Notes under the pieces: model-generated
Seen by the model: the letters and a program-made list of their open reading frames with translations, nothing else
Told to the model about the DNA's origin: nothing
Database searches by the model: none
Made by a program: the position numbers and the translations under genes
From: Pteria penguin
Taxonomy: Eukaryota; Mollusca; Bivalvia; Pterioida; Pteriidae
DNA length: 64,000 bases
NCBI GenBank assembly: GCA_035048485.1
Contig: CM068586.1
Location: 50,246,433-50,310,432, forward strand
Reading direction: 5' to 3'
Part shown: positions 1 through 11,721 of the stretch, one piece after another
How the letters are laid out: each line of letters opens with the position of its first letter
Position numbering within the stretch: position 1 is the first letter of the stretch

Positions 1-62
1 TTTTTTCTTCTGTTTTCCTTTTTTCTTTCTTTCTTTCTATCTATCTATCTTTCTTTCTTTCT
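1..62. repeat. CTTT/CTAT pyrimidine microsatellite
   Basis: The window opens in a pyrimidine-only tract of CTTT and CTAT tetranucleotides, so its true left end lies outside the window. Confidence 0.85.
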
Positions 63-191
63 TGTGCTCTGTCGAAATAAATTATACGGTGGGATTAAAC
101 TGCGGACCACTTCAGATTCATTTAATTCTATGCAGAGTTAGATTAATCAGAGAATACTATTTTGTGGACGATGTGCATTTTAAAATTCAAA

Positions 192-934
<743 letters not shown>

Positions 935-985
<51 letters not shown>
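935..985. repeat. (AT)n microsatellite
   Basis: About 25 uninterrupted AT dinucleotides that end a few bases before the left end of the MITE at 996, so the element appears to have landed at the edge of an AT tract. Confidence 0.95.
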
Positions 986-987
<2 letters not shown>

Positions 988-995
988 CTATTATA

Positions 996-1687
996 CCCCC
1001 GGCAAACAAAGTCTGTCCGTCCGTCTGCCCAGTTAAAGCTGTATATCCTATGTTCCCTAGTACAGTGCATATTATAGGTAAATTTATTTTAAATTGTTTT
1101 GATTATATATATAAGCCTAAAACATATTAAAAAAGAGCCCTTGCAAATGTTGTGATCAAATTCGTCGTATTAAGTGGGTTATGGCTGTCTAAAACGCGAT
1201 GTTTGTAAACACAATGTTTACAACCAACTCATCACGTGATCTAGCTTGACGAGTAACTGAAAAAATCTGCATTCAAGTCTGCTAAAATAAGTATTTACTG
1301 AAATTGTTTTCTTTTGGAGTCTCCCTTCATCGTATTTGTTTTGATTAAGATGCGCATGCGCGAAGTAACGTTATGTTTGTATTTATGGAATACCCGCTTT
1401 ATTTACGAAGCATTTTCCTTTTATTTTGATATCTCCGAGGGTTTGAGACAACAAAACATGTTATTAACGCAAAGTTAATAACTTCAGCCATTCGAGAAAA
1501 TACAGCTTTTGTTTTACATACGTTAATTCTTTAAATTATACCGAAATGTAGGGTATACAACTTTAAGAAGTTTGATGAAGTAAGTTTCGCAAAATGTTTA
1601 AGTGGGACATCCATTACACTTATACCAGTGATGTATCATGAAGTTGGGATAAATTATTACATGCTTTAACCTTTGTTTCATCGGGGG
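996..1687. mobile_element. Tc1/mariner-like non-autonomous element (MITE)
   Basis: The left end reads CCCCCGGCAAACAAAG. The reverse complement of the right end reads CCCCCGATGAAACAAAG. The terminal inverted repeats therefore match over about 17 bp with one gap and one or two mismatches. Both ends are bordered by TA (994-995 and 1688-1689), as expected of a TA target duplication. The 692-bp interior has no long open frame, so the copy is non-autonomous. Just inside the left end is a GTCCGTCCGTCTG tract of the kind that follows the ends of several mollusc repeats. The superfamily call rests only on the TA duplication and short terminal repeats; another TA-targeting family is possible. Confidence 0.6.
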
Positions 1688-1766
1688 TATTTGTCCCGTT
1701 AGGACAGTTCTAGTTTATTCTTAATACTGGAGGGGTTCACTTTCCGATCTGCAACCATGCCTCCTG

Positions 1767-1780
1767 GTAACCACGGCAAC
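1767..1780. promoter_or_regulatory. X-box (RFX-type) match
   Basis: GTAACCACGGCAAC fits the RFX X-box consensus GTNRCC(N0-3)RGYAAC without mismatch. X-boxes are bound by RFX factors and are frequent upstream of cilium genes. A TATAAATA at 1811-1818 lies 31 bp downstream, which suggests a promoter. No gene is recognised after it, so function is unproven. Confidence 0.35.
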
Positions 1781-1810
1781 ATCAAGCATCTCCACGCGGG
1801 ATTTTGTCTC

Positions 1811-1818
1811 TATAAATA
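1811..1818 (+). promoter_or_regulatory. TATA-box-like TATAAATA
   Basis: TATAAATA lies just downstream of the X-box match, in a locally GC-richer stretch that makes it stand out from the AT background. It would place a start site near 1840, but there is no identifiable transcript. Confidence 0.25.
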
Positions 1819-2204
1819 TTTGAGAGTATGTTTTAATGACGATTTCCTATCTCAAGTTAATTTTATACAGCACACTTTAGGTTAAAAAGAAGAGAAAAAA
1901 ATCTATGTTACTGTTATCATTTATCCGTGGCTAGAGCCGAGGTAAAATATTTCTATTATAAATCACACACAAAAAGAAAAAAAAAAAGAAAGAAAAGCTA
2001 TGCACTTGATATTCCCACTACCCCACCCCACTTGATATGTCTATCATTTACAGCATTGTGTCCAGCAGTGTTAAACTAATGACTAGCGCAAAGCAAAATT
2101 CGGGACAATTCACCATGCTTGGTGGCCAGAGGGGGGTGGGGGTGGGGGGAGGTATAAGTCCTTATTTTTTGACCTGACAAGCCTATCACTAACATTGGTT
2201 GAGT

Positions 2205-2345
2205 GGATTCAAAGGAGTGGACCGGAGATCTGAACCCACCTTGAGATTCGGCGAAAATGAATTTCTTTGTTATTTTTTCCATGTAAAATAAAGTAATATT
2301 ACACACAAAACATGGGCGGACCCCTCTCACCAAAATTTCTGAATC
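2205..2345 (+). repeat. Dispersed repeat, copy 1
   Basis: The stretch around 2223-2250 (ATCTGAACCCACCTT, ATTCGGC) and 2305-2330 (GGACCCCTCTC) aligns in order and spacing with 31197-31372. The two copies share orientation and are clearly diverged. A related end, GAATCCGCGCCCGCTG, resembles the 'GGGGCGGATC' motif in the array at 10.1-10.7 kb. No terminal repeat or coding potential is seen. Confidence 0.6.
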
Positions 2346-4656
2346 CGCGCCCGCTGTATGACATCGATCTCAGTTAGGTCCTATATCCGGAGATGTAATA
2401 GCGGCCTAGGGAGCAAATTCAAATGAGGGGAAAGGGGGGGGGGCAATTTTGTTTCATCTTTAAGAAATAATTCGACAAGCAAAATCAAAATAGAATGATA
2501 GGTCTAGATAACGCTAATTACTCGTACAGCTATATACAATTTCTATGGAAATCGAATGTAAAACGTTAAGATAGCATTTAAGGGATAATCTTTCATCATT
2601 ATTTAACATCATTTGTTTATCATTTCCAAATTTGATGGATTTTTTTCGACGGATTATCCTCATATGTGAAGTGGCTCCCGATTCCTACGCCTATAAGGTT
2701 CTCAACCTGGGGTGAATGTGTGGGTGGGGTCACCTGCACCGCAGTCGCCCTCAAATCTTATAACCACTGATTTTGTCCTTAGAATTTATTTGAATGAAGA
2801 TTCACTGCATTTGTACTGTTAACTGAATATCTATTACATTCATATCTATGAACTTATTATCGGTCCCATACATAAGAAATGAATATGTTGTATATGCTTC
2901 CGTGGGTGTATATACACACTGTAATCTGCACGACTCGTCCCGTCGCCAAGACCTATGACACTGTATGAACGCGGAAGAATTCCATTCAGCACTTTACAAT
3001 GACTTTCATTTCAGACTGAGAAGCATTTAAAATGATATTATCATTTGTAAGAAATTCAAGCCGGTTTAATCAAGGTGTCAACTTTCATCAAAATGAACTC
3101 TCAATAAGTAAGAAATTAATGACGAGTCTTTCAATGTGAAATGAAACATACATACTGGTGGATGACCCTTTTTCTTTTTTTGAAAGGCCCTAGTGCGTAT
3201 GCAGGCTTGTATCCAAACACTTGTTGAAGGAAGGAGGGGGGGGGGGTGGTTATAACCTAGATTTTTGCGGAGAGGGGGTCCAATTTTGTCTGGAAGTGTA
3301 AATACACCTATTTTGAAACATAAAGTACCGAAACGTGTTTTCTTCGTTAAATCAATTAATTTTATTATTGTAAATAGAACTAGGTTTAACTTCATTATCT
3401 ATTACAGATAGAATCAGGCTTTTTAGTAAATTGCATTTAGCGATGGACAATATAAAGACCAATTAAACTAAAATTAGACTTTGGATTGGCTCACTGGTAA
3501 TTTGTTAAAAAAAGGGGGATTTACAAATTCTCTGAAATGTTGTGCACAGTGAACATGTGATTTTGAACTTTGAAGGAAATTCATTATAACTATAAATCAT
3601 ATTTTTACAAATATATTTGGATCCCTGCATAACTGTCTACAAAAGTCTCCATCTCTTCTTTCCTCTTTTAGACAATCAGAAAATAAAGCAGTGGCGACAT
3701 CTACAACAAAAAAGAACGAAAACGCTACTATTTGTAGCATTCAGTTGATATGGGCGCGAGCTTCGGATGATGTCACTTCCTGTTTCCAGGTCGCAAAATT
3801 AGGGAAATATATTCGCGAGAACATTATATTCAAGGAATTTCGCGAATTTTATTCAACGTGAAAACATAGTTCTCTCTCCCCTTGATTTTATTATTAAAAC
3901 ATATCATGTATATAATATAAATTATATAATGCATATAATGTCGCGAAAATTTTGACTCTTGAATTTCTCCAAAGTGGAATGTGATATCACTGCGACAATT
4001 AAAATATAAGCGATGCACATTTGTTGAAAGCGAGGTCAAATCCCAACAAATAAAAGTGTGGTGAGAGATAAGTTTTTTCTCCACAACAGCTTCCTCAGAG
4101 AATGACCCCATTAAATATTGAAAGAGTGATAGCCATGGTATACTATATTGTAACACGAAGGTGTTGAACCAGTCATTTACCACTAAATCAATTAAATTAT
4201 TCAGATAAATGATAAAATTCTGAAACATCGATGCCGTTAGAATTTCCTCTGATCTTACATACAATTGTAAATCACATTATAATGAAATATTGTTGAAAGC
4301 GAGGTAAAACACCAATCAACCAACCAAATAATGAAATAAATAAACAGTACGCGCAGCACATCTTACTGTCATATTTACCAAACTGAACACAGACAAAAAT
4401 ATAATCATATCCGAGCCGGATTCAAAAGTTAGTGATGATATCATCGATTGATTAAAAGTGTTTAACGCCACATCGTTAAAATATTTCCTCTGTATAATGG
4501 CGGCACCTGTATGGTGCATCGCCTGATAAGATCCGGCCTAGCCAACAGCAGATCCACCCAAATGATTCATGACTTATCAACGTCTACCGTGAGAGGTCGG
4601 GGTTTGGTATGTGTTATTTACAGGACATGACACCGGAGTTTGATCCCAGATCTCTG

Positions 4657-5637
4657 ATCCTGGGCCCAACAGAGATAGTGACGTGTGACCATCCTGGGCC
4701 GAACAGAGATAATGACGTGTGACCATCCTGGGCCGAACAGAGATAATGACGTGTGACCATCCTGGGCCGAACAGAGATAATGACGCGTGACCATCCTGGG
4801 CCGAACAGAGATAGTGACATGTGACCATCCTGGGCCCAACAGAGATAGTGACGTGTGACCATCTTGGGCCGAACAGAGATAGTGACATGTGACCATCCTG
4901 GGCCCAACAGAGATAGTGACGTGTGACCATCTTGGGCCGAACAGAGATAGTGACGTGTGACCATCCTGGGCCCGAACAGAGATAGTGACATGTGACCATC
5001 CTGGGCCGAACAGAGATAGTGACGTGTGGCCATCCTGGGCCCAACAGAGATAGTGACATGTGACCATCCTGGGCCGTACAGAGATAGTGACATGTGACCA
5101 TCCTGGGCCGAACAGAGATAGTGACGTGTGACCATTCTGGGCCGTACAGAGATAGTGACGTGTGACCATCCTGAGCCGAACAGAGATAGTGACATGTGAC
5201 CATCCTGGGCCCAACAGAGATAGTGACGTGTGACCATCCTGGGCCGAACAGAGATAGTGACGTGTGACAATCCTGGGCCGAACAGAGATAGTGACGTGTG
5301 ACCATCTTGGGCCCAACAGAGATAGTGACGTGTGGCCATCCTGGGCCCAACAGAGATAGTGACGTGTGACCATCCTGAGCCCAACAGAGATAGTGAAGTG
5401 TGACCATCCCGGGCCGAACAGAGATAGGGACGTGTGGCCATCCTGGGCCCAACAGAGATAGTGAAGTGTGACCATCCTGGGCCGAACAGAGATAGTGACG
5501 TGTGGCCATCCTGGGCCCAACAGAGATAGTGACGTGTGACCATCCTGGGCCCAACAGAGATAGTGACGTGTGACCATCCTGGGCCGAACAGAAACAGTGA
5601 CATGTGACCATCCTGGGCCGAACAGAGATAGTGACGT
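4657..5637. repeat. 34-bp minisatellite, ~29 copies
   Basis: A regular 34-bp unit with core CCATCCTGGGCCGAACAG followed by AGATAGTGACGTGTGA repeats about 29 times. Copies differ mainly at a few sites: CCGAACAG or CCCAACAG, GACGTG or GACATG, and GTGACC or GTGGCC. Because 34 is not a multiple of three, the unit reads through all three minus-strand frames with a 102-bp period. This produces three overlapping open frames of about 330-344 codons with the same 34-residue peptide repeat. Those frames are a property of the repeat and not evidence of a gene. Each unit carries TGACGTG, a bZIP-type half site. Confidence 0.95.
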
Positions 5638-5639
5638 AC

Positions 5640-6470
5640 CCACTAAGATGTGACTATGATAAAATTTTATGATGCTTTAAGTAACACAAAAAATATACTT
5701 AAAATTCATCCCCCACGGAACCCACATGGGAATTAGTCAAGGAATGTTTATAGCGAAAAACTCTTCTTGATCCATGTGTTCATGTCACGTGATTTGGGTC
5801 TTCGTCCTGTACTTCAACAAGAAATAGTCAGGATCTCAGTAGCTCAATTCAAATTTACATTTCTCATATTGAAATCAATTTTATTAATTGACACTATTTT
5901 ATATCCTTATTGTTAAAAGTTATGTTCCTTCTATACTTTACCGTTGTACGAAGGTGTCAAAACAGATATTAACACTAAATCAAATAAATAATTCAGAGGA
6001 AATTCCGAACCATCGCCATTCAGAGTTTGCTCTGATCGCACATGAATTTGATTATAAGAAAATAAAGGACATTTTAGCAGCACAATTTACAATTATATAT
6101 ACTCGATAAACCAGAGTTATTTGCGTTGATATCCTGGTCCCGATTTTGAAGGACACACTGTATTTATTGTTTGGCATTTTACCTTGAACAAGCTTATCTC
6201 ATTGCAATCTCAAATGATAGAAAACTTATCGAATCATCTGCGACTGACTTCCACATGGTAGAGTTAGGATAGGTTTTCCTTTCTTTTGCTGATTGCAGGG
6301 TGTAAGTATAGATAGCATAGCTTCAAAAGCAGGCGCGAATTCAGGACCTTTTTTGGGGGTTCTGTTTAAACCTAACATGAGCGATCATAGATGCCATTTC
6401 TATTTGGTTAACGTAGGGTTAAGATTTGTGTGTTTAATTGTTATTTAGTTCACATATCTTTTAAAGTCTA
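5640..6470. other. Single-copy AT-rich DNA
   Basis: Ordinary AT-rich sequence. The 73-codon frame at 5888-6109 has no recognisable feature. Confidence 0.5.
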
Positions 6471-6532
6471 ATGAACAAATAAACAAATGAATAGGTAGAT
6501 TAAAAAATAAACAAATAGATAGATAAAACAGA

Positions 6533-6533
<1 letters not shown>

Positions 6534-6602
<69 letters not shown>

Positions 6603-6611
6603 AAGAATAAC

Positions 6612-6668
<57 letters not shown>

Positions 6669-6680
6669 CATAATCATAAT
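6534..6680. repeat. (AAT)n/(AAG)n microsatellite
   Basis: Trinucleotide repeat that changes from AAT to AAG (about 6573-6606) and back to AAT. The poly-isoleucine/leucine frame across it on the minus strand is an artefact of the repeat. Confidence 0.95.
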
Positions 6681-9058
6681 AATATCACGATGGTTTTCGA
6701 TTCCATTGACGTCGTAGTACCTTTCCGTGTTACACCAAGTATAAACTCGTGCGATGGAAAAAGACACATTTAATCACATGAAATCAAACTTTATCTCGGT
6801 GTGTTTGCAAATGCAAACACAGCGAGAATTTGGGCGTAGTAGAAACTTTATACATAGATTTAAAAAAAAAGCTGCAAAATTTCCCGGTATGCTCTGACAA
6901 CGACGTGAATTGGTGCAGTGGCCCTGCCAGTAAGTTGCACAGGTTACCACAACAAAAATCGCGAGAAAAAAGGTTAATCATAAAGTTACCATGTTTTGAA
7001 ACACTTCGTAATTTCATACTGTCTTTTTAACCATGCACATTTTCACTTCATTCATTCATAGCTTGTCATCTAATCAAGCACGTGTTCATATTTTCGTGTG
7101 ACAACTGACTAACGTCATAGCCATGGGATTAATTCAAACTATTGAAATTCGTGCTACAATAATGAGTCTTCCATTTAGCTAGGCTCTCCATTGTCGGAGT
7201 TTAAGAGAAATTCAAAAATGAATTTTCCGGTATATAGGAAGAATGGGTGCATAGAACTAATGCATTAAATTCAACACATATATATGGTACGCAGAAGAAT
7301 ACGTATTTATAAGAAAATGGTATAAGAACTCAGTAAGACAAGAATTTTTTGTTTACATACGGGTACAACACACTACAAAGTCATCGTATTATGATGAATT
7401 ATATTTTAAAAGCAACCTAAAATGTCAACACCAAATCAACTTCGTGCGGAAATGAGGAGGGGAATTGTATATTTCTAAACAATGAACATTATTTTATCTA
7501 CACCACTCCAGTCCCGAATAAAACGATAATTAATATAATTTCAGCTTTTTAAAACTCTCATAAATTTGCATATAATATAGCAATAAACATCTGGTTGACA
7601 AATAGCACCGCCCCTTGGCAATCCTTCTCTTCTTCCTAAAAGAAATTATCACTCCAAACAAAACTCAAATTGCAGAACACCTTCGTCTCTTTATGGTAAT
7701 GAAGATGTTGTATACAATTATTCTGTATGACATACCACGGGAAATATATACCTCCCGACACAGGAGAGTTCCCTTACAGGAAGTTGGTGGTATGTGTGAT
7801 ATTAACATCTATAATTACGTGAGAAATCTCTTCGACCCACAAATTAGTGATGTCATCCTGTCGAATCCGCGATGACATTTTATTGCGAGTGTCACCCAGG
7901 TCACGAAGACTTCAAATTGTAACAGGTCAGGTGTGAAGCCAAGAAGATAACAGTGTGAGGTATGGCGACTTACGACGGTAATATTACTTGGGAGTTATGT
8001 TCGACCAGAAAACATCAAGTGCGCCAACAGGGAATTGACTTTCTCCTGTCTGTTACCCCGTCTCTCTATACCCAGTCCGAGTCTCTCTGCTCCGAAACCA
8101 ATTGTTTTTGTATGGGCGTTGATAAACAAATCCTCTTTGAAAAAATATTGTTACGATCGTGTAGACAGGCCCGTAGGAGCAAATGAGAGGGGCGGCCCCC
8201 ACTTGTTTCACCGATCATGGATAAATTTATACCATTTTACACAATGAAACTACTTCAAGGTTGCCCCAACCTTTTCACATCTTCCTACGGCCGTGGTAGG
8301 TAAATGACTAGAGTGACGTCAAGCATCGGAATAACGTAAACAACTGAATGGCAGTCTAAACCGTCCTGCAGACTTGCCAAAAATTCAGGGTCGTAAGGGA
8401 GTCCCTTATAACTCCCTGACTAACTTTGACAAATTTCCGTTTCATTGGATAACATCAGTCAAGAAAAGCACTAGCCTGGGACAGATATTGCACATATACA
8501 ATCACACCTGCTTTAAAGGTCACCTGTATTTAGCAGTCACCTATCTTAAACGACCACCTTTCTCTGTTCCTTAATACTAATTGGTTCTACGAAATCTACC
8601 TTTATCAATCTGCCACCTGCCTTATATTAAGTGGTCACTTTTCCACCTTCCTTTCTGGTGGTCGCTTAAAACAAGTTCTGAATGTATTTCGATATGATGA
8701 TGACATACACGAAAAAAAAAAAAAAAAAATCAGAGATGAAGCTTCTTACAACCTTAAGGTAGATATAGTGGAAGTGTCTAGACGTTCTAGTTGTACACCC
8801 GTTTGTGGAACTCGGCCCTGCCATACTCGCTGTTATCCGACCTAACGATAAAAAACTTACGATAGACCACGAAGGTGGAGCCGGTCTCTTATATCAGGTA
8901 ATGATATGCACAAACGTCATAACATTTAGTTAGGGTCATCTGCGCATGCGTAGATGAGATCTCGGGATCAAGGGGTATAGGGTTAAGTCCAGTACCGATA
9001 ATTCGTCTAGGGGTTTTGAAGAATGTAAAATACGAAAGTAACTGGTGTCACATGACTA
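6681..9058. other. Largely single-copy region, no gene recognised
   Basis: Short frames at 7615-7875, 7962-8186 and 8374-8574 show no domain or codon pattern I recognise, and the last runs into the repeat at 8502-8680. No other structure is seen apart from a 22-base A run near 8709. Confidence 0.5.
8502..8680. mobile_element. Small palindromic element with 'ACCTGTTTTAAGCGACCACC'-type ends
   Basis: The left end (CACCTGCTTTAAAGGTCACC) and the reverse complement of the right end (GAACTTGTTTTAAGCGACCA) are degenerate copies of each other. The interior contains more diverged copies of the same ~20-bp motif in both orientations (near 8522, 8542, 8610 and 8625). I recognise this as a motif typical of a short repeat family in mollusc genomes, from memory. 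A single arm of the family appears again at 16584-16606. Confidence 0.5.
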
Positions 9059-9067
9059 TGGCACTAA
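9059..9067. repeat. Left 9-bp target-site duplication
   Basis: TGGCACTAA directly abuts the left terminal inverted repeat and recurs perfectly at 9454-9462 directly after the right one. Confidence 0.85.
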
Positions 9068-9453
9068 CAGTCTGATTAAAACCATATCTTTATTCCGCTC
9101 CTTATTTGTCCCAGTGCGGATAAAGATCTGGCGAAACTCCGTAAGGGGTCATGTTCTGGTGAACCCTGATTTTCAGCCAATCAGTAGATCGGCTACAAAT
9201 TCCTAGGAATGAAATTAACATCCATAGAGTGCGTAACCCACTCAGTAGTTTTGAACAGTGATTGTTACATATATATTGCGTCACTATCACGTGCCTATTC
9301 GAGTCATTGATTGGCTATGGGAAATAACGATTTCGGTGACTGAAACGTCATCAGAGTTCACCTGAACATGAGCCCTTACGGAGTTTCACCAGAACTTTAT
9401 TCGTAATGGGACAGATAGAGAAGCGGAATAAAGATACGGTTTTAATCAGATTG
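9068..9453. mobile_element. MITE with ~103-bp inverted repeats, Mutator-like
   Basis: The two arms (9068-9170 and 9350-9453) are inverted copies about 85% identical, starting CAGTCTGATTAAAACC on the left and CAATCTGATTAAAACC on the right. Between them is about 180 bp of unrelated DNA without an open frame. The element is bordered on both sides by a perfect 9-bp direct repeat, TGGCACTAA. A 9-bp duplication with long terminal repeats is the pattern of Mutator-like elements, so that is the likely transposase source; no transposase is present here. A general foldback element is the alternative. The intact duplication against arms ~15% diverged suggests either that the source element already had diverged arms, or some age. 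Confidence 0.85.
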
Positions 9454-9462
9454 TGGCACTAA
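9454..9462. repeat. Right 9-bp target-site duplication
   Basis: TGGCACTAA, identical to 9059-9067. Confidence 0.85.
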
Positions 9463-10077
9463 CAACAATGTACCACAGTGGACATTCACGGACCCCTGAA
9501 ATTCAGAAGTGAGACCAGGTGCCCGGGAGGAGTGAGCGTCTCCTGTTTGGCTAGTCACATCCGCCGTGAATGCCCTTAAATACAGACGAAACAAATATTA
9601 TTCAGCACTGTATATATACATGAGGAAGACTGAATTCGTCCACACACGATACTTTATTATGAGCAGCTGGATAACTGTGCGATCTGCCTATTTAAGTTTC
9701 ATTACAATACTCCTAGTACATTCGGAAAGATAAACCCATTCTGGTCGAAGGAAATTTTGGTAAGGATCAACTGGACCACAGCAGGCTCATATTCTGGTTG
9801 AGTTTCATAAAGCACACTCAGCATTCCCCAGTCCACCTTTTTATCATTTTTACCGTAATGTTTGGGTAGAGACGATCAACTGGACCACATCGGGATATTC
9901 GTTGAAAGTTTCAGGAGAGGATACAGCAGCTAAAGTGCCAAGGCTTGGATTGAAAAAAAAAACCATTTGACGAATTAGTTTTGCCCAAATACTCGCTTTT
10001 TCATTCTTTGAAGGAGTATATATTACACGGGACATGATGGATGTGTTGAAAAGATGTAAATAAGGTATATCAAATTA
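9463..10077. other. Single-copy DNA, no gene seen
   Basis: Contains a loose partial repeat around 'gatcaactggaccaca' (9767 and 9873, about 106 bp apart). Nothing else is supported. Confidence 0.4.
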
Positions 10078-10700
10078 CAGTGGTAGGTGTAAACGGTAAT
10101 CTCTCTGTGTACATCATCTACTGGGACACCCAGGCCTCCGTCACAGATATCCAGGGGCGGATCTAGTGGTGTAAACAGTAATCTCTGCTTTGTGTACATC
10201 ATCTACTGGGACACCCAGGCCTCCGTCATAGATGCACAAGGGCGGATCTAGTGGTGTAGATGGCAATCTCTCTGTGTACATCATCTACTGGGACACCCAG
10301 GCCTCCATCACGGGCGAATCTAGAGGTGTAAACGGTAATCCCTCTGTGTACATCATCTACTGGGGCACCCAGGCCTCCATCACGGGCGAATCTAGAGGTG
10401 TAAACGGTAATCCCTCTGTGTACATCATCTACTGGGGCACCCAGGCCTACATCACAGATATCCAGGGGCGGATCTGAAAGTGTAAATTGAAAACTCAGTT
10501 AACATCAACTATCGAGCCATTCCGAACCCCATACCTAGGCCTCCGACAGATATTCGGTGGCGGATCCAGTTGTGTAAAAAGTAATCTCTCCGTGTACATC
10601 ATCTCCTGGGACATCCAGAACCCTATACCCAGGCCTCCGTCACTTATACGCAGGGGCGGATCTGGAGGTGTAAATGGCAATATCTCTGAATACATCAATG
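10078..10700. repeat. Irregular ~80-bp tandem repeat, ~8 copies
   Basis: Copies are recognised by 'GGTGTAAACGGTAATC', 'GTGTACATCATCTACTGGG' and 'CCCAGGCCTCC', beginning near 10087, 10163, 10252, 10326, 10397, 10479, 10572 and 10666. Spacing varies from about 71 to 94 bp because segments between the shared blocks are gained or lost. Two copies (about 10310-10450) are nearly identical. The unit contains GGGGCGGATC(T/C)AG, also seen at one edge of the dispersed repeats at 2.2 and 31.2 kb, so the array may have grown inside such a repeat. Confidence 0.85.
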
Positions 10701-11019
10701 TTACCATGAAAGGGACGAGTCTTCTATTTTTCTTTCATAATAATTTACCATCAAAGGAACCCACCTTATGAAAATAGCCGAATCCTCGTCTGGCATCGAG
10801 CCCCATTATTCTGAACAGAGATGATGCACCTCGCACTGTATGGAGTTGTTATTATCAGTGTAAAAATGATCAGCTACAGAATATGTCTGTGTCATTCCTT
10901 ATTGTTCCCGGGTGACAAGGGATTTGTAGGTGATAGATGACAAGAATTATGTTTAACTACACACGATAAATCTATTGTGCTGATTGTCGATTTATAGAGT
11001 ATAATGGTATTAAAAGATG

Positions 11020-11209
11020 ATGATGAATATGATGATGATGATGACGATGATGATGACGATGATAGTGATAATGATGATGATGATGATGATGATGTTATTG
11101 TTGTTGTTATTGATGATGATAATGATGGTGATGATGACGATGATGATAATGATGTTGATGGTGATGATGATGATGATATTGTAATTATTATTATTATTGT
11201 TATTGTTGT

Positions 11210-11250
<41 letters not shown>

Positions 11251-11317
11251 GTAATGTTGTTGTTGTTGTTATTGATGATGATGATGATGATAATGATGTT
11301 GATGATGTTGTTGTTGG

Positions 11318-11359
<42 letters not shown>

Positions 11360-11372
11360 CGACGATGATGAT
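11020..11372. repeat. (GAT)n compound microsatellite
   Basis: About 350 bp of GAT triplets interrupted by GTT, AAT, GAC and GGT triplets. The imperfect triplet structure gives open frames on both strands (poly-Asp, poly-Ser, poly-Ile, poly-Met). They all begin or end in the repeat and I do not call them genes. Confidence 0.95.
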
Positions 11373-11721
11373 AATGGTGATTTGGTATATAGCCACATTA
11401 GTAATACCATTGGAATAGACCTACTCGTAGCAGGGCTTCATGATAATGACAACAACAGAGATGATGGCGGCGTTGTCATTCAAGAAGACGACAAAACACT
11501 GCTATATTTGTGTGCTGTGTTCCGAATGTTCAAACATACGCCATAAACCAAAGAATTACCAAGTTCCAAATGTTCGTCATAAACTAAGGGATTACGATAA
11601 AATCCAGACAATAGCGTTAACACTTCAGGTCTCTCAGACTGTTATGCTACATCAGAGAGATATAGAAACCGACGGCTCCCCATACATCTCACAATAGATG
11701 GCCAGTAGACTCTACAATCAA

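Larger units (their letters stand above)
1688..4576. other. Mostly single-copy region, no gene recognised
   Basis: About 2.9 kb of AT-rich DNA with several G-rich runs (near 2130-2155, 2435-2450 and 3228-3248) and one dispersed repeat (2205-2345, listed separately). The open frames on the minus strand at 3830-4264 and 4316-4519 have no recognisable domain, no coding-like composition and no supporting context. I treat them as chance. Confidence 0.5.

Noticed and set aside
4577..5643. Three overlapping minus-strand frames of ~330-344 codons with a repeated peptide
   Set aside because: All three frames read the same 34-bp DNA repeat with a 102-bp period. The openness comes from the unit lacking stops, and no homology or gene signals are present.
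11004..11546. Long Asp-, Ser-, Ile- and Met-rich frames on both strands
   Set aside because: Products of the GAT microsatellite; frames are open in several phases at once.
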